NCBI GenBank assembly: GCA_963682175.1
Contig: OY821791.1
Location: 30,812,326-30,876,325, forward strand
Length of the DNA: 64,000 bases
Reading direction: 5' to 3'
DNA from: Triglochin maritima
Lineage: Eukaryota > Streptophyta > Magnoliopsida > Alismatales > Juncaginaceae
The notes below the pieces were generated by a model. The model had not been told where the DNA came from, searched no databases, and worked only from the letters and a program-made list of their open reading frames with translations. A program made the translations under genes and the position numbers. This document shows, piece after piece, positions 1-12,332 of this stretch (position 1 is its first letter; each line of letters starts with the position of its first letter).

Positions 1-2007
1 AGAAATACAAATTATTACAAAACACTCTAAGTATCTATGGAACCTCAAAACATTTAATCTGAACATGTACAACATCATAAATAAATAAATCCATTCAGAT
101 ACAACATGTCGTTATACCAAGATGAACATTAAAAACATGAGGTAAAATGTTATCACACAAAAATAGTAAACATATCAAAGTTCAAGACATCGACATACCC
201 ACACACATCCGGACATCAACATATCAGATATCCAGATATCAAATCTATAGTTTTTTCCACTCTCACTCAACTTGTATCCAACAAAAAACCAATGCATTTT
301 TATCCCGGACATGTCTCACACCATTCAAGAACAAAGGAGAACGCTGAAGAAAAGAAGAATGGGAGGAGATCAGAGCAGGATAAGGCTTGCAGATAACGAA
401 TCGGAGGAGGAGCATGCCGACTGAGGACGAATCTAGAGAAGGAGAAGGTTGTAGGACGAAGCAGGAGAAGTGAAGATACCGAAAGGGGAAGCCAAAGGAG
501 GAGAAGGTCAGAGGAGGCAAAGTAAGAAGACGTCGGAGGAGGAGGAGGGAGGGGTGAAATAATTTGGTTTTGAAATTTGTAATGAGATGAGAGATGATGA
601 TTTACATATGGGTAATTTTTGCACTGGTCATCTTCATATTTGGATATTATTATTTGGGTGAGTATTTTGTAAAATCGACTAGGTGCACTATTAGGAAATG
701 TTTGGAGCCCAATTTTGAGCTCATTTATCACTACTCTTTTTTTATACTAAGTAACCGATGAATTGGTTATTTTATTCCAACATCATCTTATTAAATCTTT
801 AATGTATGACAATGTGCTCACCAATAGATCAATTTTTGAGAGACCAATTGATACACATTGAGGTATGCAAACAACACAAGCTTTCTCAGGGAGCCTAAGT
901 CACACTATCTTTGGTATTATTTTATTCTTTCTTTTTATGGTGAATTACTTGTGTACCATCAAGTAACAACTATATTAGTCATATGCCATCTGAAAGTAAC
1001 TATTTCCACTAATGTCATGGAAAACCTAAAAACTTGCTCTAATGCCATTAACTTTTTTCCAATGTCATTCCGTTAGCCATCCATTAACATCTCCGATATC
1101 CTTTAGCCTTGCCTTTCCATGGTTAACTCCGACAAAATTTTCCCTCATTATAGTGCGAAGAGTCACCGGTATCCTTTAGCCTTGCCTTGCCACGGTTAAC
1201 TCCGACAAGGTTTTCCACAAAATTAAAAGGCAAAAAGGAAAATCACTATAACTATTTATTTTGTAATTCTGATTTCTAGTCGTTGGCTTCAGTGATGTGC
1301 TTTGTACTTTTAGCTGTGTTAGATTTTTAAGACCCAAACACACAAACCATAGATTAGATGAACAACAAACCATGAAAAAAAGAACAAACAAATTTACCCA
1401 GGTTCACTTAATGTGGGCTACGTCCTGTCTTTTCTTTTTCCTTTCTTCTATATTTTTATAACCGTCCATACAAGAGCAATTTATAAAACAATTAGAAAAC
1501 CCTAATTGCAATCATGGGCCTAAAACACATTAGGCCCAAAAAACACATTAGTAACCCAAAATCGATATAAAATTACTAATAAATCCCCAAGCACAAACCA
1601 TAACGAGACCCCCGACCGACCCTTTAGAGTGACCAAAAGGAGTATGAGCCAATCCCAACAAGCGGTCACTTGGCTCATATGCAACCCTGAATATGTTCTA
1701 CTTTGGATGTGATTGCAAACTAACAAGATGTCACGTGAACAACTACCTGATTGTTAAGTATCCACACCTTTTGCTTCCTTCCACTCCACTACTTCTAAGT
1801 TCTAACTCCTCTAAACCTATACCCCATGGAGATTTTAACAGTTTCGCTAACGAATGCTTCTTCGGTGATTGGGATTAATAGCCTTACCTCAGCATGTCCG
1901 TATGCGGAGGTCACTTCTATCTTCCCTCCTATTGAAATATTTCCATTTATCAAGTAAAATGGGACAACAAATAATAAATGGGTGTTCGTAAAACGGCACA
2001 AGACTAA
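1..2007. other. Intergenic DNA, no gene recognised
   Basis: AT-rich sequence with only short open frames, none showing a domain I recognise. Positions 300-550 are purine-rich on the + strand (many GAGGAGG runs), so the minus-strand frame there is low-complexity Pro/Ser/Leu and I do not call it a gene. The one internal repeat is listed separately. Confidence 0.6.
1097..1216. repeat. Two-copy direct repeat, 73-bp period
   Basis: A block of about 47 bp beginning TATCCTTTAGCCTTGCCTT and ending with a GACAA..TTTTCC run occurs at 1,097-1,142 and again at 1,170-1,216 with a few substitutions. It looks like a local tandem duplication; no function is visible. Confidence 0.75.
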
Positions 2008-3108
2008 GGGCATCCACTATCATGATGACCTAGCTCATTCACACACACTCTCTTCATTTTTCTCTCTGCCACGTCATCATAACCAACATCATCTTTCTCC
2101 TTCATTATTTACCAATTTACCATGACCTAGGTCATCCCACTCTATTTCCTCCATATCATTAATTTCCTTATCAATTTTTATTGTATTCCAAAATCATTTA
2201 TATTTACCAAAAACATGAATAATCTATTTGGAAAAACCAAAATACCAATAAATCTCATTTTTCCAAATTGAATATAATTTTTTTATTTAACCATCAATGA
2301 TTAGCAAATACTAAATACCATTAATATTAATAAAGTAAATATTACATTAAATTAAACAAACGTAAGCTACAATGCGCACGTGATAAATTTAAGAGTTACC
2401 TTCCCTATTTTCATGATCAATTTCAGTTGTTGTTATTTCAGTTTAATTGTTATTTTCTACTTTAAATTTAGTATAATATTTCCTATTTCAGTATAAATTT
2501 CGTACTTAAATTCTAACTATTTATGAAAGTATAAACCCCTTGATTATTATAACAAATACCAATAAATCTTGTATTGTTATTCTTTTTTCATTTTTAATCT
2601 CTTTTTTCAATCTTATATTTTTAAAATATGTTTTCTATTTTTTGTTTATTTTTGAATTTTTTTAATCTTATTTTTAAATTTTCCCTAAATCAACCTCCAA
2701 CAATGAGTGCACACCTCACGGACTTGACAACCTCACTCATTTTGTTTTTAAATAGTTTTAGTTTTTGTTTAATATTTAGTTGGAAATAATTCATTGTTTG
2801 GATAAGAGAATTTGTTTTTGATTGAATAAAATAACTCAACTTTTCTATACGCTCTCTGTTACACATCATTTGGATGTCAATTTAAAAAAATTAAAAATTA
2901 AATACAATCAGATACCATTTTTTGAAACAAAAAATTCTAAATAAAGATTAAAAATAATATTAAAAAATAAAAAAACAAAACCAAAAAAAACAAAAATTAA
3001 AAAACACAAACGACCGACCGATCGATGACCCGATCAACGCACGACCAGGTCGTGCTCCCCACAGCCAGATCTGTCATCCGTGGATGACCTCCCCTCGTTG
3101 GATGGTCC
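2008..3108. mobile_element. PIF/Harbinger-like MITE, no ORF
   Basis: The left end GGGCATCCACTATCATGATG follows TAA. The right end, read in reverse, is GGACCATCCAACGAGG, so the termini share GG.CATCCA as an imperfect inverted repeat. Just inside the left end is a TCTCTCTGCCACGTCA stretch also present just inside the Harbinger element at 38.5 kb, suggesting the same family. The interior is very AT-rich, with no coding frame. The 3-bp target duplication is not clean on the right (CAA or AAG instead of TAA), so the exact right boundary is uncertain. Confidence 0.5.
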
Positions 3109-4329
3109 AAGATATCCGAATTGGAGTATAAAATCATGTGTCTATTGCAGGGCAAACTTTATGCACGAATCCCAATGCAATTATATTGAGGCAGTCGTTT
3201 TTAAACGGGTGAATCCGAATGCAATTGTTTTTTCCTGTCCATTGTAAGACGTTCACAAACACATTGACCATAGTTCACTTGCCTTATGTTAGTTTGAACA
3301 TTACGGAAATCCTTGATTTTCCTAAACACCTAATCATACTATAAGATTGATCATGCGTTCAAAATGTGTGGCAATAAGAGTTTGTATGTCTTGTTCTTGT
3401 TAAATCGAACAAGCTTATAGCTTTTTGAAAATGGTATGATTGGAATTTGATGGTGGTAAGTATGGTTCTTTATTTTTGTTCTTTGTAGTGTTTTGGATTT
3501 GGGGGATTTTCATTGTCAATATTTTTTGTTTATTTTTACTTATGTTTTAGTTGTGAGATGTATTTTGATGGTGTCAAGCAGTGTCGGATTCAAGTACACT
3601 AATACAATTTGGGAATTTTAGAACAAAACCAAAACAATATTGTAAAATCCAAGTTCATTGCTCCAAATAACCCATAAACAAATGCAGTCCTTTGTGCCTC
3701 ATTACTTGTTAGATGTGCAAACCACTTGTTTAACTAATATCTCTGAACAATCATGTGCTAAATAAGTGAGGTGGTTTGACAAAAGTGATCAATCATCAAA
3801 CCGTGTAATAGAGAACTGAACCTATTATTGAAACCAACTCCATCATCGCTTTTTTAAACAATCACGTTCCATTACGCAGTTCACTTACTCTTTATATTTT
3901 CAAACGGTATGTAAACAGTTGGTTTTTCAAAATTTGTGGCAATATAAGAGTTTGTGTCGTAAATCTATCTACCATCATATTTAATTTGCATAAACCTGAA
4001 TTCGAGCCGCACGTCAAGGAAAGGAAAATGAATTTTGACGGCTCTCCGGGATGCCATTCGGGGACACTGCTGACTTGGACCAATCCAGCTCAGCAGAATA
4101 TAAATGTTTTTTTATTATCATTAATGTTTGCTTTCCGCCCTGCGGCACTCACATTTAATGCTTGTCACTAAAATCTTCTCAAATCAGACCTTTCATCCAT
4201 TTTGGCGCTCCATCATGCGGATGTTCCATCTTCCCGTAGCCCTCTATCCTATGAAGATGCACATAATGACAACTTTTCGTCTTCGTCTCTATTTCGTCCT
4301 TTTTTTCATTTTGAAAGTATTTTTCACTC
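3109..4329. other. Non-coding flank of the MULE transposase
   Basis: AT-rich DNA upstream of the FAR1-type pseudogene. A phrase near GTGGCAATAAGAGTTTGT at about 3,369 recurs at about 3,937. No terminal inverted repeat could be assigned, which would fit a non-TIR MULE but does not prove it. Confidence 0.4.
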
Positions 4330-4845
4330 AAATGGATATTGTAAGGATGTCTACCCAAGAAGACATCTCGTTAAACATTCCTGAGTAGAAGATGTTTTTT
4401 CCTTCTTTCGAAGAAGCAAGAACCTTTTACAACGACTATGCCGATACTTGTGGTTTTGGTGTTAAGCTAAGACATACACATTACCAAGGTGTTGTTGTTA
4501 CCCAGGCTACGCTTACTTGTTCCAAGGAGGGCAATGCACCAACAGACCAAGGACAAGAAATACTGAAGCCACATTTATCGAGTAGAGTCGAGTGCACGAC
4601 TCGCATCAGGGTTTCCGGAAACCAAGCAAGGGGTTACCAGATTAACTTTCACGATCTCAAACATAACCATGAAATGCTTCACGAGAACCAGATGCATTTT
4701 TTAAGATAGAAACAATTTTTACCTCAGGTCGTTGCACGAATATCGTGCAATGATGCTTCTGGGATCTCAATTGCTATGACCATGCAATCGTTTGTTGTCG
4801 GGGCTGGGGGCATGACAAACTGACTTTCAACGATAGGGACCTAAG

Positions 4846-4913
4846 GTTTGTGTTTTTTTCGACATTCTTGTGTTTCAAGAAATCTCCGTCATTAATAACT
4901 CTTTTGTGCACAG
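4846..4913 (+). other. Intron 1 of the FAR1-type pseudogene
   Basis: The donor AAG|GTTTGTG and acceptor TGCACAG|GAATG join FNDRDLR directly to NVITEVQNLKMGPDDSQ, restoring the continuity expected for FAR1-family proteins. The splice sites remain intact although the exons are frameshifted. Confidence 0.7.
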
Positions 4914-5279
4914 GAATGTTATAACAGAAGTTCAGAATTTGAAAATGGGACCCGACGATTCACAAGCTCTTCAGAATTATTTTATTAAGATGCAGAAGAT
5001 TGATTTAATATTTTTCTACGTCATGGACATGGATGACGAAGGAAGACTAATGAACGTTTTCTGGGCCCACTGTCGTTCTAGAGTTGTCTATTCATACTTC
5101 GGGGATGTTATATGTTTCGACACATACATACCACACCAAAAAATACGATATGCCGTTTGCACCATTTGTAGGAGTTTATCACCATTTCGTGTCTGTGTTG
5201 CTCGGTTGCGCTTTGCTGTCCTGTGAGACCACTAAAAATTACATATGGTTGTTCCAGACGTGGCTTTCGTGCATGGGCG

Positions 5280-5726
5280 GTACGTTTGAAGAGATTGTAC
5301 TCTCGTATTGATGGTGTTGGGTTTGTCCTTCTTAAGAAATAGTTTGTCCTTTTTACTTATGATTTGTCCCTTTTAATATGTGAGGTTGTCCTTTTTAATT
5401 ATTCGTATTCGGACGATGTTCGGCTTGTCTTTTTTAAGTAATGATTTGTCCTTTTTAGGAATGAGTTTTTTTTAAGAATGATTATGTCCTTTTTATCCTA
5501 TGGTAGTGAACTTTTAAAGTTGTTGGATTGTCCTTTTTACGTATGGGCGTGTCCTTTTTAAGATTGAGTTTTTCCTTTTTAAGAACGAGTTTGCCCATTT
5601 TTAGAATTAATTTGTCCCTTTTAACCTACTGTAGTGTCCTTTTTAAGTTGTGTGATTGTCTTTTTTAAGTATTGGCGTGTCCATTTTAACATGTTTGTTA
5701 GTCCTTAAATGTCCGTATTTGTGCAG
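5280..5726 (+). repeat. Intron 2 filled with TGTCCTTTTTAA minisatellite
   Basis: The donor GGGCG|GTACGTTTG and acceptor TTTGTGCAG|ATATCC join WLSCMG to DIPPPAIITDQ in frame. Most of the 447-bp intron is a degenerate tandem array of roughly 20-40 bp units around TTTGTCCTTTTTAAG followed by TATGG or GAGT. A second array of the same motif and orientation lies beyond the gene end (7,075-7,410). Confidence 0.75.
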
Positions 5727-7074
5727 ATATCCCTCCACCAGCTATCATAACAGACCAATGTGGTGCCATTACTGCTGTTGTTAGGAATGTCTTCCTAAAC
5801 ACCAGGCACAGATTTTGCATTTGACACATAATGAAAAAACTCCCATGAAGTTGCCGACGTAGTATCGCAAACACATGTTATTTGATCTAAAATTGATAGT
5901 GTACGACTTAAAAACCCAGCTGAATTTGAGCGGAATTGGCACGATTTCCTGGCTTATTTTTAGCTTCAAAACCATAGCTGGCTCCAAACCTGTTACGTGT
6001 ATCCGTGAGTCTTGGGTACCTGCTTTTTTGGGTGATTACGTTTTCGTGGGAATGACTTCTACCTAAAGAAGTGAAAGTATGAACACGTTCTTCGACAAGT
6101 ACATAACTTCTAAGGCCACCCTTAAGCAGTTCGTTCAACAATACGAACTCGCTCTCTGTCACAAGTACGAGAACGAAGCTCAATCAGATTTCGATTGCCT
6201 ACATAAGAACCCCCAATTGGTGTCAATATATCCCTTCGAGAGGCAAATCAGCGAGTTATATATTGTTGGTGTTTGCACGAAAGTCTAGTTAGAAATTGGG
6301 AAGATGATATACTGCGACATAACAGAGGAGTTCCAATCGAACGAGGCGTTGCATAACAAGGTCATTGAACGTGTACGGACTGGTGAGCACCTATTATCGA
6401 AAAGTTTCCTTGTACAAAAGACAAGTCTAAACTTTACATGTGATTATAGAATGTTTCAGCGTGTTGGTCATCTTTCTTGCCACGTGTTGGTTGTATTTGC
6501 ACACGTAGTTCGTAATGCATTACTCCCACCGTCTTACATCATTAATCGATGGTGGAAGGATATTCGTCGGAGCTATCGAGGCAAGATGTACCAAGACGAT
6601 GGACTAATGGAGAAGGATGTGCTGCGTCCTCATGCCGACATAATGGGTTGTGCTCTTTGGATTGCACAATAAGCATTCATTTCCCACGAAAGGTATCTTA
6701 AGGCCGTGAAGTGTATGAAGTGGTTGAGGTCACGTATGAACATTACCCAGCGCCCTACCATAGTTGATGAAGTTGTGCCCGCAGGTACCTCTGTGCGCAA
6801 TCCAGATAAAGTCACTTGTCCAAGCAGACCGCCTACTAGACGTCGGGTTTCTTTAGCTGAGAAAATCATTCAAAGAAACCAAAAAAAGTACCTTACACAA
6901 GAGAAGAGGAAGTATCGATCGAATGACAAATCTCCCCAGCATCAGATAATGCCTAGACCAGGGTATCCAGATTTTGACGATTGAGACATCAAGTTGTATT
7001 ATGAGCAAGAAGCTCCTCAACTTTGTCTCAATGTTTGACCTTTGTAATATGTACAACTTTCTAATATCCACATA

Positions 7075-7410
7075 TGTCCCTTTCAAGTTGGGGTTTATCC
7101 TTTTTAAGTATGGATTTGCCCTTTTTAAGCATGGGTTTTTCCTTTTGGATGAGGGATCTGTCCTGACGATAAAGTTTCCCTCTTTAAGTAGGCATTTGTT
7201 CTTTTTAAGGAAGAGTTTGTCCTTTTTAAGTATTGGTTTGTCCTTTTTAAGGAGGGGTTTGTCATTTTCTAGGGACTTGCCCTGACAATGGTTCAACTTG
7301 TCCGAGCTAAGACCTGAGCTTGTCCCTTTTAAGTAGGGGTTTGTTCTTTTAAGTGGGCATTTGTCCTTTATAAGTAGGCACTTGTTCTTTTTAAGGAAGG
7401 GTTTGTGCTC
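7075..7410 (+). repeat. Second TGTCCTTTTTAAG tandem array
   Basis: About a dozen degenerate units such as TTTGTCCTTTTTAAGTATGG and TTTGTTCTTTTTAAGGAAGG, in the same orientation as the intronic array at 5.3-5.7 kb. The long frames on either strand (LFKHGF... or KKDKPILKKDK...) simply follow the repeat and are not treated as genes. Confidence 0.8.
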
Positions 7411-7499
7411 ACGCATGGATCAACTTGCGTGCATGTGTACAATCTTACTTCTTAGTATGAAAACTACAAAATGTAATTACGAATCTATAAATGTATTTG

Positions 7500-8124
7500 T
7501 TAATTTATACAACACTGCTTTAAGTCCACACAGGTGTGGGCGTCCCTCAATAAATTCATGGTCAAGTCACCCCTGACCGAGTGAAGTGCCTTGGGGTCCC
7601 TCTCTTCTGTTGGGGAGATCTTTTGCATGAGACACTTTATCCAGTACAAGACAAAAACACCGCAGTCGTTGCTCCCCGACATTTACCTTTCGCACGTGTC
7701 CCTCAGGTATCTCAATGTCCAGTCTACCCTAAGACGGTTTCTCTAGTATTGACCGACATCTTTGGCCGAACATTCATGTATGCGTACCGCATTGTCAGAA
7801 TTCTCATATGCAACTAGCTCCCTAGAGAAACTGTTGTAATGCAGGATCTCCTCGGACAAGATGTTAACAACAACCATAGTCAAATGTGTTGTCAGCAGCA
7901 TTGGTTGTGCAATTGTAACCATCCCAGGTTCCACGCCTTGTAGTCTAGAGGAGAGCCACTCTTCAATGGTGTGGGCTTGGCTATTCAAAATGCTATCGGA
8001 ATAGATGCTTGGAATACAAAGTACCTCTTGGGGGCCGTTTTCTATTTTTTGGCGCTCTTTCAGTACACAAAGCATATTGTCGATCACCTCCTTGGTCAAA
8101 TTCATCCCATTTATCATGAGCTCC
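7500..8124 (-). pseudogene. Ulp1/C48 SUMO-protease-like fragment
   Basis: Read on the minus strand, the upstream part gives KERQKIENGPQEVLCIPS, IEEWLSSRLQGVEPGMV and LTMVVVNILSEEILHYNSFS, the His/Asp half of a C48 peptidase. Here HW is HL, and the Asp of the usual YDS is Asn. The downstream part gives SGSNDCGVFVLYWIKCLMQK, the catalytic-Cys block (DCG). A stop and a frame break lie between the halves, and the upstream end is cut at 8,124 by the LTR element. Ulp1 proteins cleave SUMO precursors and conjugates; MULEs carrying such a gene are known as Kaonashi elements. Its position antisense to the FAR1 transposase suggests both belonged to one MULE. Confidence 0.8.
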
Positions 8125-9725
8125 TTTTTAAAACGTTTTAATAACCATAAGTGCACGGCCGCGATGAAGTGGTGAGAAGTACGGGTCGATCCACGGGGAG
8201 GTCAGCAACCTCTGATTTGTCCAAAATCAAGTGGCAAAAAAAGGGAAAGAGATTTGATTATGCTAAGCTAAACTACACTAAACTAGTAAGTAACAAATGC
8301 AAATGAAAGCAACTAACGATTGATTAAAACTAAACTAAAAGGCTAACAAATAGATTGGAATTCAGGAAGAAAAACCCCTAAGGGGTGAAGTATGTGCACA
8401 TATGAAGTGAAATAAGTGATGAATGACGCATGTAAGCATGTATGTGTGTGTGTTTTCATGCATAGGAAGTGTCTAAAGATGTGGCAAAACCTATCAATCC
8501 ATTCACACAACGTATCAGCAATTATTACTTGATTATCATACGATTAGGCTCAGCAAGAGATGTGTCTAAAGATATGGCAAGACACATCCAAAACCATAAA
8601 CTCATGTGAAGAACAATGCTAAATCTTATGGCAAAACTCATCAAAACAAAGTTTCTTCAATCAATCAAGCAAGCAACCACAAATACAAACACTTAACTAA
8701 CATGTAGCATATTCAACAGGAAATTTCAGTAAAAAAACATGAGGAAACTAAGCATGGGAACTGTCTAAATCTTATGGCGAAACCCATCAAAATCACCCAA
8801 CATGTAGATGATTAAAATACCCCCAATAAACATACAAACATGCAGGTTTACACAATCCAAAATTCATCAAACATCCAAACATCACAACATATATGTACAT
8901 CATCTCCACCCTTAAAGGGGGATGAAACTACTCACTAATCATTAACCTAACTTTTATATTAAGAGACTAAAACATATTAACTAAGTCTACTATGTATAAT
9001 GAAACGAAATTAAGCTAATCATGTAAGACGATAAAAGAGACAACATTAAACTAACAAAAAAATTTGTTATTAAATGAGTCACATTACAAGCAGCATCTCC
9101 CTACTTGAGTTTTTACTTCAAGGCTTGACTCTAAGTAGAGGAATTGGCCACTAAGCAATGTGGTAAATACAAAGGAGGATGAAATGTTTTATTTATAGTC
9201 ATGGAAAAAGGTAATCAGGGACAATCCCCCGATGTGGGACTAATGAAACATCTATAAATGGATACAAACAACATATTACACAACCCCGAGAAATTAGGTC
9301 TGATCCTGAGCTTTTTGGATTGTCAATTGGCTGTCTAGGACCGCCAATTGACGGTCATTTTTGGTCGGATTCGACCCGGTTTCAGTTGGATTCTTTATTG
9401 CTTCAATGCTCCACGTGTAGTGGACCCAAATTAATTGTTTGAATCTAGGCCCAAATCTAATTGCCAAAATACTCCTCATGATAGTGTGGAGTTTCTTGAT
9501 TTTCTTATTGGTCCTTTTGATTTATGTTCGGGTCTTTCTCTATTGCATCTCAGAGCATAAGTCTTACAATGCAGTCCTTTTCCTTGCTTTTAAGTCCTTT
9601 TGGAGTCTCTTCTTCTCAAACCTGTTTATTCCTGAAACTTAAACATAAAACTCGTTACGTAGCGTTGCTTAGGCTAAAAATGGAGGATATAAGACACAAA
9701 TATGTGCATGATATGATGTCAATCA
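8125..9725 (-). repeat. 3' LTR of the 8-17 kb element
   Basis: Matches 15,624-17,197. The start is aligned by the block reading GTGCACGGCC then GGGTCGATCCACGG. The end is GTCAATCA at 9,725, followed by the reversed polypurine tract (AATACCCTCACACCTAA). It carries the hairpin-like units described under findings and a decayed form of the doubled palindrome at about 9,314-9,357. Confidence 0.8.
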
Positions 9726-11190
9726 AATACCCTCACACCTAACTTTTGCTAGTCCGAAGCAAACCACAATAAAAATGAAAGATAGGAAAAACATACCCAA
9801 AACAGGGAAATCCTAACTCACTTTCGTAGGAATCACGATTGCACTTAGCACGTGCAGCAGCCCATTAAACCTCCTTGTCGCCAAGGAGGAGTGTTGTCTC
9901 CTGAGGGTTTTCAGCGGATATACCCACAAAATACGAACATAGATGCATTATTGAATCTAGCAACACCAACACGATCATAGGATGCGGTAATACTACGGGC
10001 CGACTCTATATATGTATTCAGTCCACACACCTAGCCTAATGAATAATTCCTGCAAGTTAGTTAAGGACTTAAGTGAAAGACATGGGCAATCTTAACATCC
10101 TTAAGTGAAACAAAGTGTAAAGTCCATTAAGGTTCTTATTTGTCTTTATTTGTTTTTTTCATCATTTTTTATTTCTTTTAGGAGCATTATGAATTACATT
10201 AGTTGGTATTTGCCTCTCCCAGGGTCAGATTTCGTGCATCATTGCCTGTGAGGACTTACACTATCACGTACACCTTCACCTAAATCTCCACATAGGGCGA
10301 TCCCTACCACCAGTGTAACAGGATTTCGGCTGGTGCATCCCAAGTCAGATGACTCGAAAGCACTAGACACTAAGTCCACTCGGACCTAATTTCCCGAGTG
10401 ATAAGAGTCGTGCGAGAAGAGAGAACACCACTCATTTATTAGCTACATGGGAATCAAAACCCCTACACTTAAGGTTTCACAAAAAGAATTTAAGGGTCCC
10501 TGACTACGACAAACTTCCTTATATTAACAGACACAAGTTATTTGACTCACTAAGTTCAGGGTGGACTTCTTTATTTGTTTGAGTACTAAAGCCCTATGAT
10601 TACGCCCCCCACCCCCCACGAGGGAAGACCAGGGTGCATCCTTAGAAATCAATAAGACATAAAGCCGGTATACTAGATATCCTAATGCATCATGTTCAAG
10701 ACAATTTTGGGATCTTTCTTTTTACTTTGACTCTCAACAGTTTTGCACATGCTAAACACACTCGAAACCCACAAAACATTTTCTTTCACAAACACATGAA
10801 GATTTTTGAAAGAAATGAAAATTTTAAAGGACTACGCAAGCAAGAGGAGATAAATCGCATAAGGATCATGGCAAGCAGATATATCAATATTAATTGCAAC
10901 ACCCTAACATGACCCTATCAATACAAACAAAACAAAACAAAAGGAGAAAGACTCGACTATGTACACACGTAAAATACCCCACCACACTTACTTCATGCAT
11001 TGTCCTCAATGAATGTGAGCATGATACTACATGGAGATATGCTTGAAAATGAAAAGGCCTCACCCACGTGAAGCACAAGGAAAATTTCATGGTCATGTTG
11101 ATGGACACAAACCTAAATTTTTCTCAAAACCTATGAGATGCTAAAGAAAGGAGAGAAATACGTGAAAGATAAACCTTTTATGTTTTTTTT
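9726..11190 (-). other. 3' non-coding internal region with polypurine tract
   Basis: Starts at the reversed polypurine tract (9,726-9,742). It matches, in reverse, the 3' internal regions at 29,806-31,276 and 47,640-49,182, including the CTCCTTGGCGACAAGG-type stretch and the TACACTTAAGG block. No coding frame is conserved among the copies, so it is a conserved non-coding part of the family. Confidence 0.7.
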
Positions 11191-11240
11191 CTTATAAACA
11201 AGATATATACATCAACAAAGATATTCTCATAATTATTTGG

Positions 11241-11747
11241 TCAAGGAACATCAAATGAGAACATCGAGTCCGGCAGACCAGTGATTTGCCATAATGTGCC
11301 CGCTTCATATGTACTCTGAGGTGCCATGAGGGGTGAAAGATCAAAACTGAAAGACTCGAACCCCTCATGATATTGGTTGGGCGTAGGCAACATAAATGAG
11401 TGGAGTTGTGTTGCCTCACTAGGGTTTAGTTTCTCATCAAACAAAACCCTCCAACCAATAGGTAGGTGCATCAGAATGAGTTCCTCAGGCTCATTCAAGG
11501 GATGTGGCACACCTGCTTCACTAAGAATGAGACTTCTCCCCATGTCATCCAACAAGGACCACCCAACCTCCTTTCTATTATCAATCATAAGCTCGGTCGC
11601 AGGTGGGTCCTTGTTGGTGTCAAGATGAAGCTCAAAGGGCTCAACAACCATAGGACATGGGGTAACGACACCTTCTAGAATGGGCATATGATGAGGTGTT
11701 TCCCCCTCACTAATAGTCTCAACTGAATCATCCAACAAAAACTTCAT
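11241..11747 (-). CDS. Retroelement C-terminal ORF, function unknown
   Basis: A 168-residue frame. Residues around PIGWRVLFDEKLNPSEATQL and EGFESFSFDLSPLMAP align with the C-terminal end of the ORF at 46,090-47,589 (QPVGWRVWIDD, ERFKLFQFDTLNE). The module therefore recurs in two members of the family. It lies just downstream of the protease in element order. I do not recognise a domain; it could be the remains of a longer polyprotein. Confidence 0.5.
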   Translation of the reverse strand: MKFLLDDSVETISEGETPHHMPILEGVVTPCPMVVEPFELHLDTNKDPPATELMIDNRKEVGWSLLDDMGRSLILSEAGVPHPLNEPEELILMHLPIGWRVLFDEKLNPSEATQLHSFMLPTPNQYHEGFESFSFDLSPLMAPQSTYEAGTLWQITGLPDSMFSFDVP

Positions 11748-11755
11748 TTGTACAT

Positions 11756-12322
11756 TTATGTTTGATGCCAGCTCACTCTGTTACATTGCAAAGACATACA
11801 AACATTCTCAACGGGTTGTGTTGGTGTTGGGGGTGTTTGTTGATTTTGCGGTGCTTTCTCTAATTGGCGGATGTGGTTGAGATTTAAAGGTTGGTCCAAG
11901 GGCTCCTGTTGCCTACCAGAGTTGAACACATGAAACTCGGCACTCATGTTACCAAATGAGAGCTTTATGAGACCATTTCTACAATAAATTAAGGCATTAA
12001 AGGTTGCCAGAAATGGTCTACCTAAAATCAATGATATTTGAGAGTGGGTGTTCACAACAGGGTTGGTATCAAGGACGACAAAATCTACTAGAAATATAAA
12101 ATCTCCAACTTTGATGAGCAGAACCTCAATAATCCCCTTTGGGACACGAATAAAACTATCCGCCAATTGGAGGGTATTTTTAGTTGGTTTCAATTCTCCC
12201 AATTTCAACTGTTGATAAACAGAAGATGGGAGGAGGTTGATCGTTGATCCTAAATCAAGCAATATATTACTTATGCTAGTGTCCCCATATCGTACATTGA
12301 ATAGTAGGACACCTAGGGTCAT
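11756..12322 (-). pseudogene. Retropepsin-like aspartic protease (Athila type)
   Basis: A 188-codon open frame. Near its start it has LLDLGSTINLLPSSVYQQL, the aspartic-protease active-site region in the DLGS form typical of Athila-like elements. Then follow LQLADSFIRVPKGIIEVLL and ISLILGRPFLATFNALI, the flap and ILGRPFL blocks of the family. It would process the gag polyprotein in the element particle. In element order it follows gag in a different frame, with stops between them, so the gag-pro unit as a whole is broken. Confidence 0.8.
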
Positions 12323-12332
12323 TGTACTTTGT

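Larger units (their letters stand above)
4330..6984 (+). pseudogene. FAR1/FRS-type Mutator-like transposase, degraded
   Basis: An N-terminal FAR1 DNA-binding domain is readable at 4,392-4,709 (FPSFEEARTFYNDYADTCGF, then HNHE). The MULE transposase core follows: PDDSQALQNYF, DMDDEGRLMNVFW, YFGDVICFDT (first catalytic Asp), then after a frame change FAPFVGVYHHF and WLFQTWLSCMGG. After an intron come PPAIITDQCG (second Asp), NVFLNTRHRFC and RSESMNTFFDKYITSKATLK (catalytic Glu in RSE). The tail at 6,600-6,984 is basic. Frameshifts and stops at about 4,709, 5,120-5,230, 5,822, 6,064, 6,286 and 6,671 break it, so it cannot make the protein. FRS proteins are nuclear and related to MULE transposases. 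I favour a MULE over a domesticated FRS gene because of the antisense Ulp1 neighbour. Confidence 0.85.

Noticed and set aside
300..731. 143-codon minus-strand frame
   Set aside because: Low-complexity translation of a purine-rich stretch with no domain or splice context.
5280..5726. CRISPR-like spaced repeats
   Set aside because: Units are degenerate and of irregular spacing, in a plant intron; no palindromic repeat or unique spacers.
6853..7416. 187-codon minus-strand frame rich in KKDKPLLKK repeats
   Set aside because: It is the translation of the TGTCCTTTTT tandem array; length is a by-product of the repeat.
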